This document shows positions 37,999 to 47,850 of a DNA stretch of 64,000 nt, piece after piece. Source of the stretch: Paraflavitalea pollutisoli (GTDB lineage Bacteria; Bacteroidota; Bacteroidia; Chitinophagales; Chitinophagaceae); contig NZ_JARKMX010000014.1 in the NCBI RefSeq assembly GCF_029360705.1, positions 620,001-684,000 on the forward strand, written 5' to 3'. Each line of letters begins with the position of its first letter. Positions within the stretch are counted from its first letter, which is position 1. Position numbers and translations under genes: made by a program. Below the pieces are notes generated by a model. It was not told where the DNA came from and did no database searches. It saw only the letters and a list, made by a program, of their open reading frames with translations.

Positions 37999-38029
37999 GC
38001 CCTCCATCGGTCAGGAACCGATGGAGGGC
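37999..38029 (+). other. Strong hairpin after the DUF4097 gene
   Basis: GCCCTCCATCGGT (37999-38011) pairs perfectly with ACCGATGGAGGGC (38017-38029) around a 5-base loop, 16 bases after the stop. The bases behind it (TTCATCCATTC) are only partly T-rich. It could be a weak terminator or a stop to 3' decay, separating P11-DUF4097 from P12. Confidence 0.55.
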
Positions 38030-38080
38030 TTCATCCATTCATAAGCACCTGTATTCACTGCACACCAAAACCAAACAAAC

Positions 38081-40492
38081 ATGTTCCGTAACTATTTCAA
38101 AACCGCGATCCGCAATATCTGGCGCTACAAATATTTGTCGGCCATCAATATCGGCGGGCTCAGCCTGGGCCTGGCCTGCGTGATGCTCATCATGCTGTTT
38201 GTGAATGATGAGTTCAGCTTCGACAGGAACCACGTCAAAGGCGATCGCATCGTGCGGCTGGTACAAACCTTTACCGATACGAGTGGCCAGGAGTCGCGCA
38301 CCGGCATCTCTTCCACAGCGGCGGGTCCGGCGTATATGTCCTCCATTCCGGAACTCGCGCAATATTGCCGGGTGAAAGGCTGGCGGCGTACGGTGAAGAA
38401 AGGCGCCGAAGGTATCGAGGAACAGGTGATGATGACAGACCCCTCATTCTTCGAGCTTTTTACCGTCGACCTGCAAAGCGGCAACCGGGCTACTATGCTG
38501 CAACACCGTCATTCTATCGTGATCACGGAAGAGATGGCCTTGAAATATTTTGGTCAACAGGATGCGATGGGCAAGATACTTGAGCTGGATATGGATGGCA
38601 CTTTCGAACCTTTCGAGGTGACGGGCATCGTCAGGAACGCACCACTCAATTCTTCTATTCAATACAGCATGATCATTCCCTTCGAGAACGACCTCTCGAT
38701 CGACCCGGCCGAACGCGCCCAACAATTGGGCAACTGGGGCATGAAACACCTGAACACTTTCTTCCTGCTCCACAGGGCCGAAGACCGTGCCAAAGCGGAA
38801 AGCAAATTACTGGCGGCCTACCAACAGCACAACAAAGCAGCCTATGAAGAAGCCATGAAACGCGCCGGCGCAACCGCACGGCTCGAATTGTTCCTGCAAC
38901 CGCTGCGGGAGATCCACCTTGACAACCGTTTCTTTGCCTCGAACGGTTTGCGGTTCTGGAGCGACTCCAAATATTCTTATATCCTTTCCGGCCTCGCCAT
39001 CTTACTGCTGGTGATCGCCTGTATCAACTTCATCAATATCTCACTGGCCAGGTCGATCCGCCGCAACAAAGAGATCGGTATCCGCAAGGTCTCCGGTGGC
39101 TCCCGCACACAAGTGATGATCCAGTTCCTCGCAGAGTCGTTTATCGTGACGGGCCTCGCCTTTTTGCCCGCTATTTTACTGGTCTATCTCTTCCTTCCCA
39201 CCTTCAGTACACTGGCTTCGAAGCATTTTGATATCACCTATCTTTTCCAGCCATCCATCCTGGCGCTCTTTACCGGTCTGTGGGTACTGGTATCCCTCCT
39301 ATCCGGTGGCTGGCCCGCCTTTGTGGCTTCGGGTTTTACCCCTTCCACGACCTTGTATGGTCGGTTCAAACTCGTTAACAAGAACAGGCTGGGCAAATCG
39401 CTGGTGGTGATGCAATTTGCCATCGCACTGGGGCTTATCATCAGCATGGTTTTCTTCAACAAACAGTTCACCTACATGACCCGTAACAACCAATTGGGTT
39501 ATCGTACTGAAAATGTGATACGGCTCTCTACGCCCTGGGGCAAACCGGAAGAAGGCCGCCTGTTGCGGCAAACACTCGCCCAAAACCCGGCCATCGTGCA
39601 GGTTGGGTCCAAAGGCGGCGACTTCAACAAATCGAAATACTACATCGGTACCAAACCAACGGACTGGATATACACGGAAAATATCGACGATCAGTACCTG
39701 CAAACACTGGACATCGGGCTCGCCAAAGGACGCTACCTCAGTTATAACAACACCATCGACACCATTTCGACCTGCCTGGTCAATGAAGCATTCGCCAACG
39801 AACTGCTCGATCGTAGTAAAGACCCTATCGGCCAGATCGTGAAGCTGGGCAACCAGCGAGACGAACTGCAGATCGTCGGCGTAGTGAAGAACTACCACAT
39901 CGCTTCTTTCAAAGAAAAGATTTCACCAGCCATCTATACGCTCACCAAGAGCAATGGCGGCAATGTTTTCATCCAGTATGCCTCAGGCAAGGCACAACAG
40001 GCCACCGCAGCGCTGGAAAAGGCTTACGCCACCCTGTTGCCTTACTTTACACTTGATTACACATTTATGGAAGACTGGAACCGCAACCGCTATGGCCAGG
40101 AAGAACAGTGGAAAAAGATCGTAACCTATGCGGCCTCAATCGCCATCCTGATCTCCTGCCTCGGCTTGTTTGCCCTCGCTACCCTATCAGTGGAGCAACG
40201 CGTTAAAGAGATCGGTATTCGCAAAGTACTGGGCGCTTCCGCCATCCAGGTAGCTGGCATGCTATCAGTCGACTTCCTGAAGCTTGTATTGATTGCGTTC
40301 CTGATCGCTGCACCAATAGCAGGCTGGCTAATGTATGACTGGTTGCAGGACTTTGCCTACCGCATACCGTTCAGCGGCTGGATCATTGCCGGCACTGGCC
40401 TGGCTGTACTCGCCATTGCCCTATTGGTCGTGAGCCTGCGCACCATTGGCGCAGCCCTTGCCAATCCCGTAAAGAATTTAAGAAGTGAATAA
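38081..40492 (+). CDS. Double-FtsX ABC permease P12
   Basis: 803 residues, ATG start 97 bases after the DUF4097 gene. Coupling segments are KEIGIRKVSGG (Ser-Gly-Gly for Val/Leu-Gly-Ala) and KEIGIRKVLGAS. TM2 is followed by SLARSIRRN. The first domain ends EIHLDNRFFASNG and the second has KNYHIASFK in place of KDFHFxSLH. TM4 runs into SGFTPSTTLYGR, another departure from the usual PIKVLKG. The tail is NPVKNLRSE. Confidence 0.92.
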   Translation: MFRNYFKTAIRNIWRYKYLSAINIGGLSLGLACVMLIMLFVNDEFSFDRNHVKGDRIVRLVQTFTDTSGQESRTGISSTAAGPAYMSSIPELAQYCRVKGWRRTVKKGAEGIEEQVMMTDPSFFELFTVDLQSGNRATMLQHRHSIVITEEMALKYFGQQDAMGKILELDMDGTFEPFEVTGIVRNAPLNSSIQYSMIIPFENDLSIDPAERAQQLGNWGMKHLNTFFLLHRAEDRAKAESKLLAAYQQHNKAAYEEAMKRAGATARLELFLQPLREIHLDNRFFASNGLRFWSDSKYSYILSGLAILLLVIACINFINISLARSIRRNKEIGIRKVSGGSRTQVMIQFLAESFIVTGLAFLPAILLVYLFLPTFSTLASKHFDITYLFQPSILALFTGLWVLVSLLSGGWPAFVASGFTPSTTLYGRFKLVNKNRLGKSLVVMQFAIALGLIISMVFFNKQFTYMTRNNQLGYRTENVIRLSTPWGKPEEGRLLRQTLAQNPAIVQVGSKGGDFNKSKYYIGTKPTDWIYTENIDDQYLQTLDIGLAKGRYLSYNNTIDTISTCLVNEAFANELLDRSKDPIGQIVKLGNQRDELQIVGVVKNYHIASFKEKISPAIYTLTKSNGGNVFIQYASGKAQQATAALEKAYATLLPYFTLDYTFMEDWNRNRYGQEEQWKKIVTYAASIAILISCLGLFALATLSVEQRVKEIGIRKVLGASAIQVAGMLSVDFLKLVLIAFLIAAPIAGWLMYDWLQDFAYRIPFSGWIIAGTGLAVLAIALLVVSLRTIGAALANPVKNLRSE

Positions 40493-40508
40493 ACAAAAAT
40501 AGATCACC

Positions 40509-42953
40509 ATGATCGCTAACCACCTTCGGATCGCTGTACGCAACCTGCGCAAACGCAGGGGGCACACCCTGCTCAACCTGACCGGCCTGACCATCGGTAT
40601 GACCTGCTGCCTGCTGATCTTCCACTATGTATCGTTCGAGAAAAGTTATGATACCTTCCACAAAGAAGCCGATGACATCGTACGCCTGCAGATAGACCGG
40701 TACAAAGAGGGGGTGCTGCAATGGAAATCGGCCACGGTATATCCCGCCATCGGGCCAACCCTGAAAAAAGATTTCCCGGAGGTTGCCGACATATGCCGCC
40801 TCATCGATGCCGACATGCTGATCACCAATGAAGAGCGGCAACAGAAATTTAACGAGACCAAAGGATATTTTGCCGACCCGTCAACCTTGAACATGTTCGA
40901 CATCCGGTTTACGCAAGGCAACCCGGCAACCGCCCTGGTGGGTCCCGACAAACTGGTCATCTCCGAGAGCATGGCCAATAAATACTTTGGAACCACCCAG
41001 GCCCTCGGCAAACGACTGTCGGTACGCTACGGCGGTTTGACCTTGCCCTACGAGGTAAGCGGTGTATTCAAAGACTATCCGGCCAATTCCCACCTCGACA
41101 TTCAATACCTGGCCCCCTACGATGCATTCAAGAAGGTGATCCTGACCGTGTGGCGCGACAGCAGCAATCCTGCCGATAACGCCTGGGGCTGGTACGACTT
41201 CTACACCTATGTGAAGCTGAAACCAGGTACGGACGTGGCTAAATTTTCCGCCAAACTACCCGGCTTCAGCGATAAGTACATGAACAGTTCCGAATATGCG
41301 AAGAAGAACAATCACCGGACATTTGTACAATGGATGCCTTTGCAGAATGTTCACCTGTATTCACAACTGAACCAGGAAGCCGAAGTGAACGGCAACGGAC
41401 AGGCGGTAGGTTTTTTGTTCCTCGTCGCCATCTTCATTATCGGTATTGCCTGGATCAACTACATTAACCTCGCCACGGCCCGTTCGGTAGAACGCGCCAA
41501 AGAGGTAGGAGTTCGAAAGGTACTGGGGGCCCTGCGCACCGACCTCATCCGGCAATTCCTCACGGAAAGCTTCCTGCTCAACCTGCTGGCGCTGGCGCTT
41601 TCGCTGGGACTGTTCTTTGCGCTGCTTATACCCTTCGGCCGGTTTGTAGGACAGCCGGAGAACAGCATGAACCTGTCGCCACACTACTGGCAACTCTTTG
41701 CCGGGATCTTTGTGGGCGGAACCCTGCTCTCGGGCCTTTATCCTGCCTTTGTATTGTCTGGCTTCCAACCGATCAAAGTGCTGAAAGGCTTATTCAAGAA
41801 TTCTACCAGCGGGCTGCTCCTGCGCAAAGGGTTGATCGTACTTCAGTTCACTACTTCAGTAGTATTGATTGCAGGCACCATTGTCGTATACCGGCAGGTT
41901 AGTTATATGCGCAACCAAAAGCTGGGTGCCAATATCGAACAGACATTGGTATTGCAGGGCGCTACCTCGCCCAATGACTCTACCTACAAGCAACTCATGC
42001 AACCCTTTAAATCGGCGATACTACAACAAAGCGGCATCAAACAGATGGCGGTATCGTCCAACGTAATGGGGCAGGAAATATACTGGACCAACTCACACAA
42101 GCAGGTAACGCAGCAAAGCCAGGCCGCTACCACGTTGTACAACCTGGGTATCGACGCCGACTTCGTACCTATGTTTGACATGAAGCTGGCAGCTGGCAGA
42201 AATTTCGATCCCTCGTACGGAACAGAGTACAGCAATGTACTGCTGAATGAAGAAGGTGTTAAGGTCATGGGCTTCGCCAACGCTGCCGAAGCTATTGGCA
42301 AACGCATCAACAGCGGTCGCGATACTGCCACGATCGTAGGCGTACTGGCTAATTATCACCAACAGGGATTACAAAAAGCAATCTCGCCGTTGTTGATACG
42401 TTATCAACCCGATAACCGCAATTACTATTCGATCAGGATGAGTGCGGGTAATGTCAAAGCTACAGTGGAAGCGGTTAAGCAGGAATGGGATAAATATTTT
42501 CCGGGCGACCCTTTCAATTATATTTTCCTGGACGACTATTTCAACAAGCAATACCAGGCTGACCTGCTCTTCGGTAAAGTGTTTGGCATCTTTGCCTCAT
42601 TGGCGATCCTCATCGCCTGCTTCGGCCTGCTGGGCCTTTCGGCTTACAATGTGATACAACGTACGAAAGAAATAGGCATCCGGAAAGTATTGGGCGCCTC
42701 TTCTCAAAGTATTCTCGTATTGTTGTCGAAGGATTTCATGAAGCTGATCGTGTTATCGCTGGTGCTGGCCATCCCGATAGGCTGGTACGTAATGCATATA
42801 TGGCTGCGGGATTTTGCCTATCGTATTACCCTCGCCTGGTGGTTCTTTGCCGTGGCCGGTGTATTGGCTCTAGGGATCGCCTTATTGACCATTGTATTAC
42901 AGGCAGCGAAAGCCATCGTCCTAAATCCCGTTAAAAGCCTGAGAAGCGAATAA
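40509..42953 (+). CDS. Double-FtsX ABC permease P13
   Basis: 814 residues, ATG start only 16 bases after P12, the closest spacing in the array. Coupling segments are KEVGVRKVLGA and KEIGIRKVLGAS. The N-terminus is IANHLRIAVRNLRKRRG, unlike the common NYxKxAWRNL. The first domain ends NVHLYSQLNQEAEVNGNG and the second has ANYHQQGLQ, close to the P9 form. It ends NPVKSLRSE. Confidence 0.92.
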   Translation: MIANHLRIAVRNLRKRRGHTLLNLTGLTIGMTCCLLIFHYVSFEKSYDTFHKEADDIVRLQIDRYKEGVLQWKSATVYPAIGPTLKKDFPEVADICRLIDADMLITNEERQQKFNETKGYFADPSTLNMFDIRFTQGNPATALVGPDKLVISESMANKYFGTTQALGKRLSVRYGGLTLPYEVSGVFKDYPANSHLDIQYLAPYDAFKKVILTVWRDSSNPADNAWGWYDFYTYVKLKPGTDVAKFSAKLPGFSDKYMNSSEYAKKNNHRTFVQWMPLQNVHLYSQLNQEAEVNGNGQAVGFLFLVAIFIIGIAWINYINLATARSVERAKEVGVRKVLGALRTDLIRQFLTESFLLNLLALALSLGLFFALLIPFGRFVGQPENSMNLSPHYWQLFAGIFVGGTLLSGLYPAFVLSGFQPIKVLKGLFKNSTSGLLLRKGLIVLQFTTSVVLIAGTIVVYRQVSYMRNQKLGANIEQTLVLQGATSPNDSTYKQLMQPFKSAILQQSGIKQMAVSSNVMGQEIYWTNSHKQVTQQSQAATTLYNLGIDADFVPMFDMKLAAGRNFDPSYGTEYSNVLLNEEGVKVMGFANAAEAIGKRINSGRDTATIVGVLANYHQQGLQKAISPLLIRYQPDNRNYYSIRMSAGNVKATVEAVKQEWDKYFPGDPFNYIFLDDYFNKQYQADLLFGKVFGIFASLAILIACFGLLGLSAYNVIQRTKEIGIRKVLGASSQSILVLLSKDFMKLIVLSLVLAIPIGWYVMHIWLRDFAYRITLAWWFFAVAGVLALGIALLTIVLQAAKAIVLNPVKSLRSE

Positions 42954-42979
42954 TATTGACCCTCTAAAATTAATATACC

Positions 42980-45385
42980 TTGATCAGAAACTTTTTCAAA
43001 ACAGCCTGGCGCAAGATGTGGAAACACAAAAGTGAAAGCGCCATCAACCTGGCAGGATTATCGATTGGCATGACAGCCGCGGTACTGATCATGTTGTGGG
43101 TACAGAACGAGTTGAGCTACGACAATTATCATCCCAGTGTGGAGCAGGTCTACCGGATCACCAACCATGTGCCCATAACCCCGGAGGAAACCTGGGTATG
43201 GGAGAACTCTCCTTTTCCGCTGACAGAGATCGCCAAAAAAGAAATACCGGATATTGAAGCACTGGCCTTCATGAGTCAGGGCTATGGTACCACCTTCAAC
43301 ATCCGGGGTGAGCTTTTCAAGGAAAAGAAGGCGGCGAACGTATCAGCAGAATGGTTTGACGTCTTCAAATACGAATTCGTATCCGGATCACCGACCAGCT
43401 TTTTCCAGGCTCCCTTCAATATGGCGATGACCGAATCGGCCGCGCGCCGCTATTTCGGTAAGGCCGAGCCAATCGGACAACTGGTGAAGATCGATACCAT
43501 CAACTACCAGGTAACGGCCATCTTAAAAGACAACCCCACCAATTCGAGCTTTCAGTACGACGTACTGATGCCGATGGCGGCCAAACACACCAACCCCAAA
43601 CAGTTGGCCAATGACCGGCAATGGGGTAATTTCAACCACATCACTTTCATCCGGATCAACCCGAAATCGAATCCCCAACAGGTAAGTGCCAAGCTCACCC
43701 AGTTGCTGGACAATAACCGGAAAGAAAACAAGGTCAGGGCCGCTCTTCTTCCCCTGCGTGAACTGCATTTCGACAACACGGTTCAGAATACGGTGTTCCA
43801 GACCGGTAGCCGGCAGGCAGTCTATGTATTTGCCTTCCTCGCCGTATTGATCCTGGTGGTTGCCTGTATCAACTATGTCAACCTTACGACGGCCCGTGCC
43901 AGCATGCGCGCCAAAGAAGTAAGCATCCGTAAGATCGTGGGCGCAGCCCGGGGCTCGCTCTTTGGTCAGTTCCTTGCAGAATCGCTGTTCACCGGGTTTA
44001 TTGCCTTACTGATCACTATTGCCCTGGTGCAACTGGCATTACCTTTCTTTAACGAGGTTACCGGCCAGCCATTCAGGCTGCCGCTGACAGCTGCCAGTTT
44101 CTGGCTGCTCATCGCTGGAACCATCGTAACCGTCACGTTGCTGACGGGCATCTACCCGGCCCTGCTGTTGTCGTCTTTCAAACCCCTTAGTCTTTTTAAA
44201 GGCGGCAGCATATTGAAGCTGAAAGACGTTACCCTGCGAAAGATCCTGGTGACTACACAATTTGCCGTTTCGGTCATGCTCATTGCGGCGACCCTGATCA
44301 TCTATAAACAATTGGCCTTTATCCGCAGTCAAAATACCGGGTACGACCGGTCGCAGGTGCTTACTTTTACCCTGCCCTGGAAGGTGCTGGAACCCTATCG
44401 TAAGGACAATAATCAGGTCGTTCTATTTCACAACAGGTTACAGCAACAATTAATGGGTATCAGCGGCATTGAAAAAGTAACGACTGCCAACGAATCGGTG
44501 CTCAGCATAGAAAGCAGTTCTGCGGGTAATGCAGACTGGGCTGGCCGTCCCAAGGAATATGAACCATCACTGGTACGATTATCCGGCGATGAGACATTCC
44601 CCTCTTTCTTTGGGCTTGAGCTGGCGGCAGGCCGGTGGTTCCGTCCACAGGATGAGAACGACGCCATGAATAGTTTTATCCTGAACGAAACGGCCATTAA
44701 ACAACTGAAGATCCGGCAGCCAGCGGTTGGCCAGTATTTCAAGTTCAACGGCGACTCGGGTCAGATCGTTGGCGTTGTCAAAGACTTTCATTTCCGTAGC
44801 TTACACACCGCGATATCTCCCCTGGTGTATCACATCGGTGATGATTGGCGATTGAACTACTTCCTGAAGGTATCGCCCAAAAGTATCGGCTCGGTAATAC
44901 CTGCTGTCGAAAAGATCTGGAAATCAACCGTACCTACGGTTCCGTTCGAATATGAATTCCTCAACGAATCATTCGAAAAACAATACCGGGCGGAGAACCG
45001 GATGTCGACCCTGATGATCATCTTTGCCAGTATCGCGATCTTCATTTCGTGTCTGGGATTGCTGGGTCTCGCAGCCTTTAGTGCCGAACGCAGGACCAAG
45101 GAGATCGGCATCCGTAAAGTACTCGGTGCCAGTATATCCAGCATCATTGCCTTGCTGAGCCGCGAGTTCCTCCTGCTGGTGATCGTTGGTGGATTGATTG
45201 CTGTACCGGTGGCCTGGTGGGCCATGAACAAATGGCTGGAGAATTTCGCTTACCGGGTGTCGCTTAGTCCGTGGACCTTTGCCGCTGCAGGTATACTGGT
45301 ACTGGCCATCACCCTGGTCATCGTTGGTCTGCATAGCCTGCGCGCGGCCTCCAGCAACCCCACCAGTAGTTTAAGAAACGAATAA
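42980..45385 (+). CDS. Double-FtsX ABC permease P14
   Basis: 801 residues from a TTG start; IRNFFKTAWRKMWKHK aligns with the neighbours and fixes it. Coupling segments are KEVSIRKIVGA, where Ser replaces the conserved Gly, and KEIGIRKVLGAS. The first domain ends ELHFDNTVQNTVFQ and the second has KDFHFRSLH and YEFLNESF. The tail NPTSSLRNE lacks the usual Val-Lys pair. A terminator-like hairpin follows directly. Confidence 0.92.
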   Translation: MIRNFFKTAWRKMWKHKSESAINLAGLSIGMTAAVLIMLWVQNELSYDNYHPSVEQVYRITNHVPITPEETWVWENSPFPLTEIAKKEIPDIEALAFMSQGYGTTFNIRGELFKEKKAANVSAEWFDVFKYEFVSGSPTSFFQAPFNMAMTESAARRYFGKAEPIGQLVKIDTINYQVTAILKDNPTNSSFQYDVLMPMAAKHTNPKQLANDRQWGNFNHITFIRINPKSNPQQVSAKLTQLLDNNRKENKVRAALLPLRELHFDNTVQNTVFQTGSRQAVYVFAFLAVLILVVACINYVNLTTARASMRAKEVSIRKIVGAARGSLFGQFLAESLFTGFIALLITIALVQLALPFFNEVTGQPFRLPLTAASFWLLIAGTIVTVTLLTGIYPALLLSSFKPLSLFKGGSILKLKDVTLRKILVTTQFAVSVMLIAATLIIYKQLAFIRSQNTGYDRSQVLTFTLPWKVLEPYRKDNNQVVLFHNRLQQQLMGISGIEKVTTANESVLSIESSSAGNADWAGRPKEYEPSLVRLSGDETFPSFFGLELAAGRWFRPQDENDAMNSFILNETAIKQLKIRQPAVGQYFKFNGDSGQIVGVVKDFHFRSLHTAISPLVYHIGDDWRLNYFLKVSPKSIGSVIPAVEKIWKSTVPTVPFEYEFLNESFEKQYRAENRMSTLMIIFASIAIFISCLGLLGLAAFSAERRTKEIGIRKVLGASISSIIALLSREFLLLVIVGGLIAVPVAWWAMNKWLENFAYRVSLSPWTFAAAGILVLAITLVIVGLHSLRAASSNPTSSLRNE

Positions 45386-45388
45386 TAG

Positions 45389-45425
45389 AGCAGCCGGGCA
45401 GGTAATTCCTGTCCGGCTCTTTCCT
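45389..45425 (+). terminator. Terminator-like hairpin between P14 and P15
   Basis: GCCGGGCAGG (45393-45402) pairs with CCTGTCCGGC (45408-45417) with one G-U pair around TAATT. A T/C-rich stretch TCTTTCCTTCTTCC follows. This is the best intrinsic terminator candidate inside the array and would lower or stop read-through into P15. Confidence 0.6.
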
Positions 45426-45450
45426 TCTTCCAACTTTTAAATCAATTCGT

Positions 45451-47847
45451 ATGTGGCGCAATTTTGTCCTGCTCGCCTGGAGAAACCTCATCAAGCACAA
45501 GACCTTTTCGTTAATCAACATACTGGGCCTATCTGCCGGGATTGCTTTCGTATTTCTGATTGGCACCTATGTATGGGGAGAGCTACGGGTGAACAAAAGT
45601 ATTGCCGACAACGAACGTGTATACCTGGTGCGCAGTAAATGGAAGAAACCGGAGATGGGCATGGATCTTACCACGTTGGGAGCGTTGGGCAGATCGCTTA
45701 AAAACGACTATCCCGGCCTGGTAGAGTCTTATTATCGGCATGATGGGATCAGCTCCATTGTATCCAGGGGTAACAAATATTTTCGGGAAGGATTGCAACC
45801 TGGCGACAGCACCTTTCTATCCATCACGGGTTTCCCCTTGGTGCAAGGCGATGCGCGCACAGCCTTGCATGGTCCTAATGCCCTGGTACTGACCGAAAGC
45901 AAAGCTCAAAAGTATTTTGGCCGCACCGATGTGCTCGGCGAAACGCTGACCCTGCAATCTTTTGCCGGCGGCAAACAAGACTTTGTCATCACCGGTGTAC
46001 TGAGAGATCTGCCGTATAATACGATCAATAATTTTACCAATACCAAGAACGAGATCTTCCTGTCGGAACAAAGTCTCCGTTTCTTTGGCCGTTACGAGGG
46101 CTTTCAGGCCTGGCAAAATGCGTACATCATCAACTATGTTAAGCTCCGCAAAGGCGTACAGCCGGCCGATCTGCAAAAGCCTATCCGGCAGCTGCTGACC
46201 TCAAATACCACGCCTGATATACAAGCCAACCTGGAAGTGTACCTGACACCGGTCAGTGATTATTACCTGGAAATGAACAACGGTCTCGCGCGCCGTATGG
46301 TATATACCCTCAGCATGGTGGCCCTGTTCATCCTCGTGATGGCGGTGATCAATTTCATCAACATCACCATCGGCAACTCCACCACCAGACTGAAAGAGAT
46401 CGGCTTGCGCAAAGTCATGGGTGGCAGTCGCCAACAACTGATAGGTCAGTTCCTGACCGAATCGGTGGTATTGGCATTGCTTTCCGTTGTGCTGGCCTTG
46501 TCCATCTACCAGCTGGCCTACCCTTTCTGCGGTAAGATGCTGGGTCGGGCCCTGCCATCGCTGACGGCTATGCCGATGGCAGCTATGGCTATCCCCTTCG
46601 CTACGGCGTTGTTGATCGGCCTGCTGGCCGGTTCCTATCCTGCCCTGATCCTTTCCCAGCAGCCTTCCGTTGACTCCCTGAAAGGCAAACTAAAGACAGT
46701 CAAAGAGAAAGTAATATTCCGGCGCGCACTCATCGCCCTGCAGTTTACGACGGCTATCGTTGTCTTTGTTGGCGCCATGGTAGTGGGCCGCCAGGTCGAC
46801 TACGCCTTCAACAGCAGCCTGGGCTACGATAAAGCACAGATCATCACTGCCACGGTGCCACGTGACTGGACCACAACAGGCGTGCATCATATGGAAACTG
46901 TCCGTAACGAGCTATCGCGTCTGCCCGAGGTGGTCAGCGCCAGCGTATCTTACGAGATCCCCGATGGCATGAGTGGCAATGGCGGCAACCTGTATCCTGC
47001 CTCAGGCGATTCCATACAAGCCGTTATTTGCACGGGCCTCGCAACCGATGACCAGTACGCTGCTACTTATGGCCTCACCATGGCTGCCGGCCAATATTTG
47101 GATCGGGACACCACGAAACTGGTGATCAACGAAACAGCAGCCCGATTGCTTGGGTGGAAGGATGTGCAGACTGCCGTAGGACAACCCGTAAAGCTGGTGG
47201 GTGTTCGGCAAACGCTGACCATTGGCGGCGTTGTCAAAGACTTCCATTTCGAGAGCAAGCATGTAGCTATTACCCCAATGGTGATCAGCCATATTCGCAA
47301 TACAGCCACCTACCGGTACCTGTCATTCAAAGTAAAGGCAGGCAATATGGCAAAGACTTTGTCCGCCATAGAACAAAAATGGGCGACTGTACTGCCGGGT
47401 GCTCCGTTCGATTACAAGTTTATGGACGATACCCTCGGTTTCCTTTACCGGTCGGAAATACAACTGAAGCAAGCCGCCGAAACCGCTACCCTGCTGGCCA
47501 TCGTTATCGTATTATTGGGCGTATTGGGGGTGGTGACCCTCAGTATTACCCGTCGCATGAAGGAGGTAGGTATCCGTAAAGTATTGGGCGCTTCCGGCGC
47601 CCAGATCATCAGCCTCTTCCTACAGGAATTTGCGTGGACGATCGTGCTGGCAAATCTCATTGCCTGGCCACTGGCCTGGTGGGCGCTAAATAATTGGTTG
47701 GGCAACTTTGTATACCGCATTCAACTTAATCTCGCACCTTTCGCCCTGGTGGCCGTTGTAATTGCCTTACTGATCGCAGCGATCGTATCGCTGCAGACCA
47801 TCGTGCGGGCCTTGAAGAATCCGATCAGGAATCTGCGGAGCGAATAA
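45451..47847 (+). CDS. Double-FtsX ABC permease P15, last of the array
   Basis: 798 residues, ATG start 65 bases after P14, behind a terminator-like hairpin. The region after TM1 reads GELRVNKSI, so the E-L-S-Y-D pattern shared by most copies is lost. TM2 is followed by TIGNSTTR instead of STARS. Coupling segments are KEIGLRKVMGG and KEVGIRKVLGAS. The second domain has KDFHFESKH. The tail is NPIRNLRSE. Its 3' end faces the channel gene on the other strand, with only three bases between the two stops and no clear terminator. Confidence 0.91.
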   Translation: MWRNFVLLAWRNLIKHKTFSLINILGLSAGIAFVFLIGTYVWGELRVNKSIADNERVYLVRSKWKKPEMGMDLTTLGALGRSLKNDYPGLVESYYRHDGISSIVSRGNKYFREGLQPGDSTFLSITGFPLVQGDARTALHGPNALVLTESKAQKYFGRTDVLGETLTLQSFAGGKQDFVITGVLRDLPYNTINNFTNTKNEIFLSEQSLRFFGRYEGFQAWQNAYIINYVKLRKGVQPADLQKPIRQLLTSNTTPDIQANLEVYLTPVSDYYLEMNNGLARRMVYTLSMVALFILVMAVINFINITIGNSTTRLKEIGLRKVMGGSRQQLIGQFLTESVVLALLSVVLALSIYQLAYPFCGKMLGRALPSLTAMPMAAMAIPFATALLIGLLAGSYPALILSQQPSVDSLKGKLKTVKEKVIFRRALIALQFTTAIVVFVGAMVVGRQVDYAFNSSLGYDKAQIITATVPRDWTTTGVHHMETVRNELSRLPEVVSASVSYEIPDGMSGNGGNLYPASGDSIQAVICTGLATDDQYAATYGLTMAAGQYLDRDTTKLVINETAARLLGWKDVQTAVGQPVKLVGVRQTLTIGGVVKDFHFESKHVAITPMVISHIRNTATYRYLSFKVKAGNMAKTLSAIEQKWATVLPGAPFDYKFMDDTLGFLYRSEIQLKQAAETATLLAIVIVLLGVLGVVTLSITRRMKEVGIRKVLGASGAQIISLFLQEFAWTIVLANLIAWPLAWWALNNWLGNFVYRIQLNLAPFALVAVVIALLIAAIVSLQTIVRALKNPIRNLRSE

Positions 47848-47850
47848 CCT

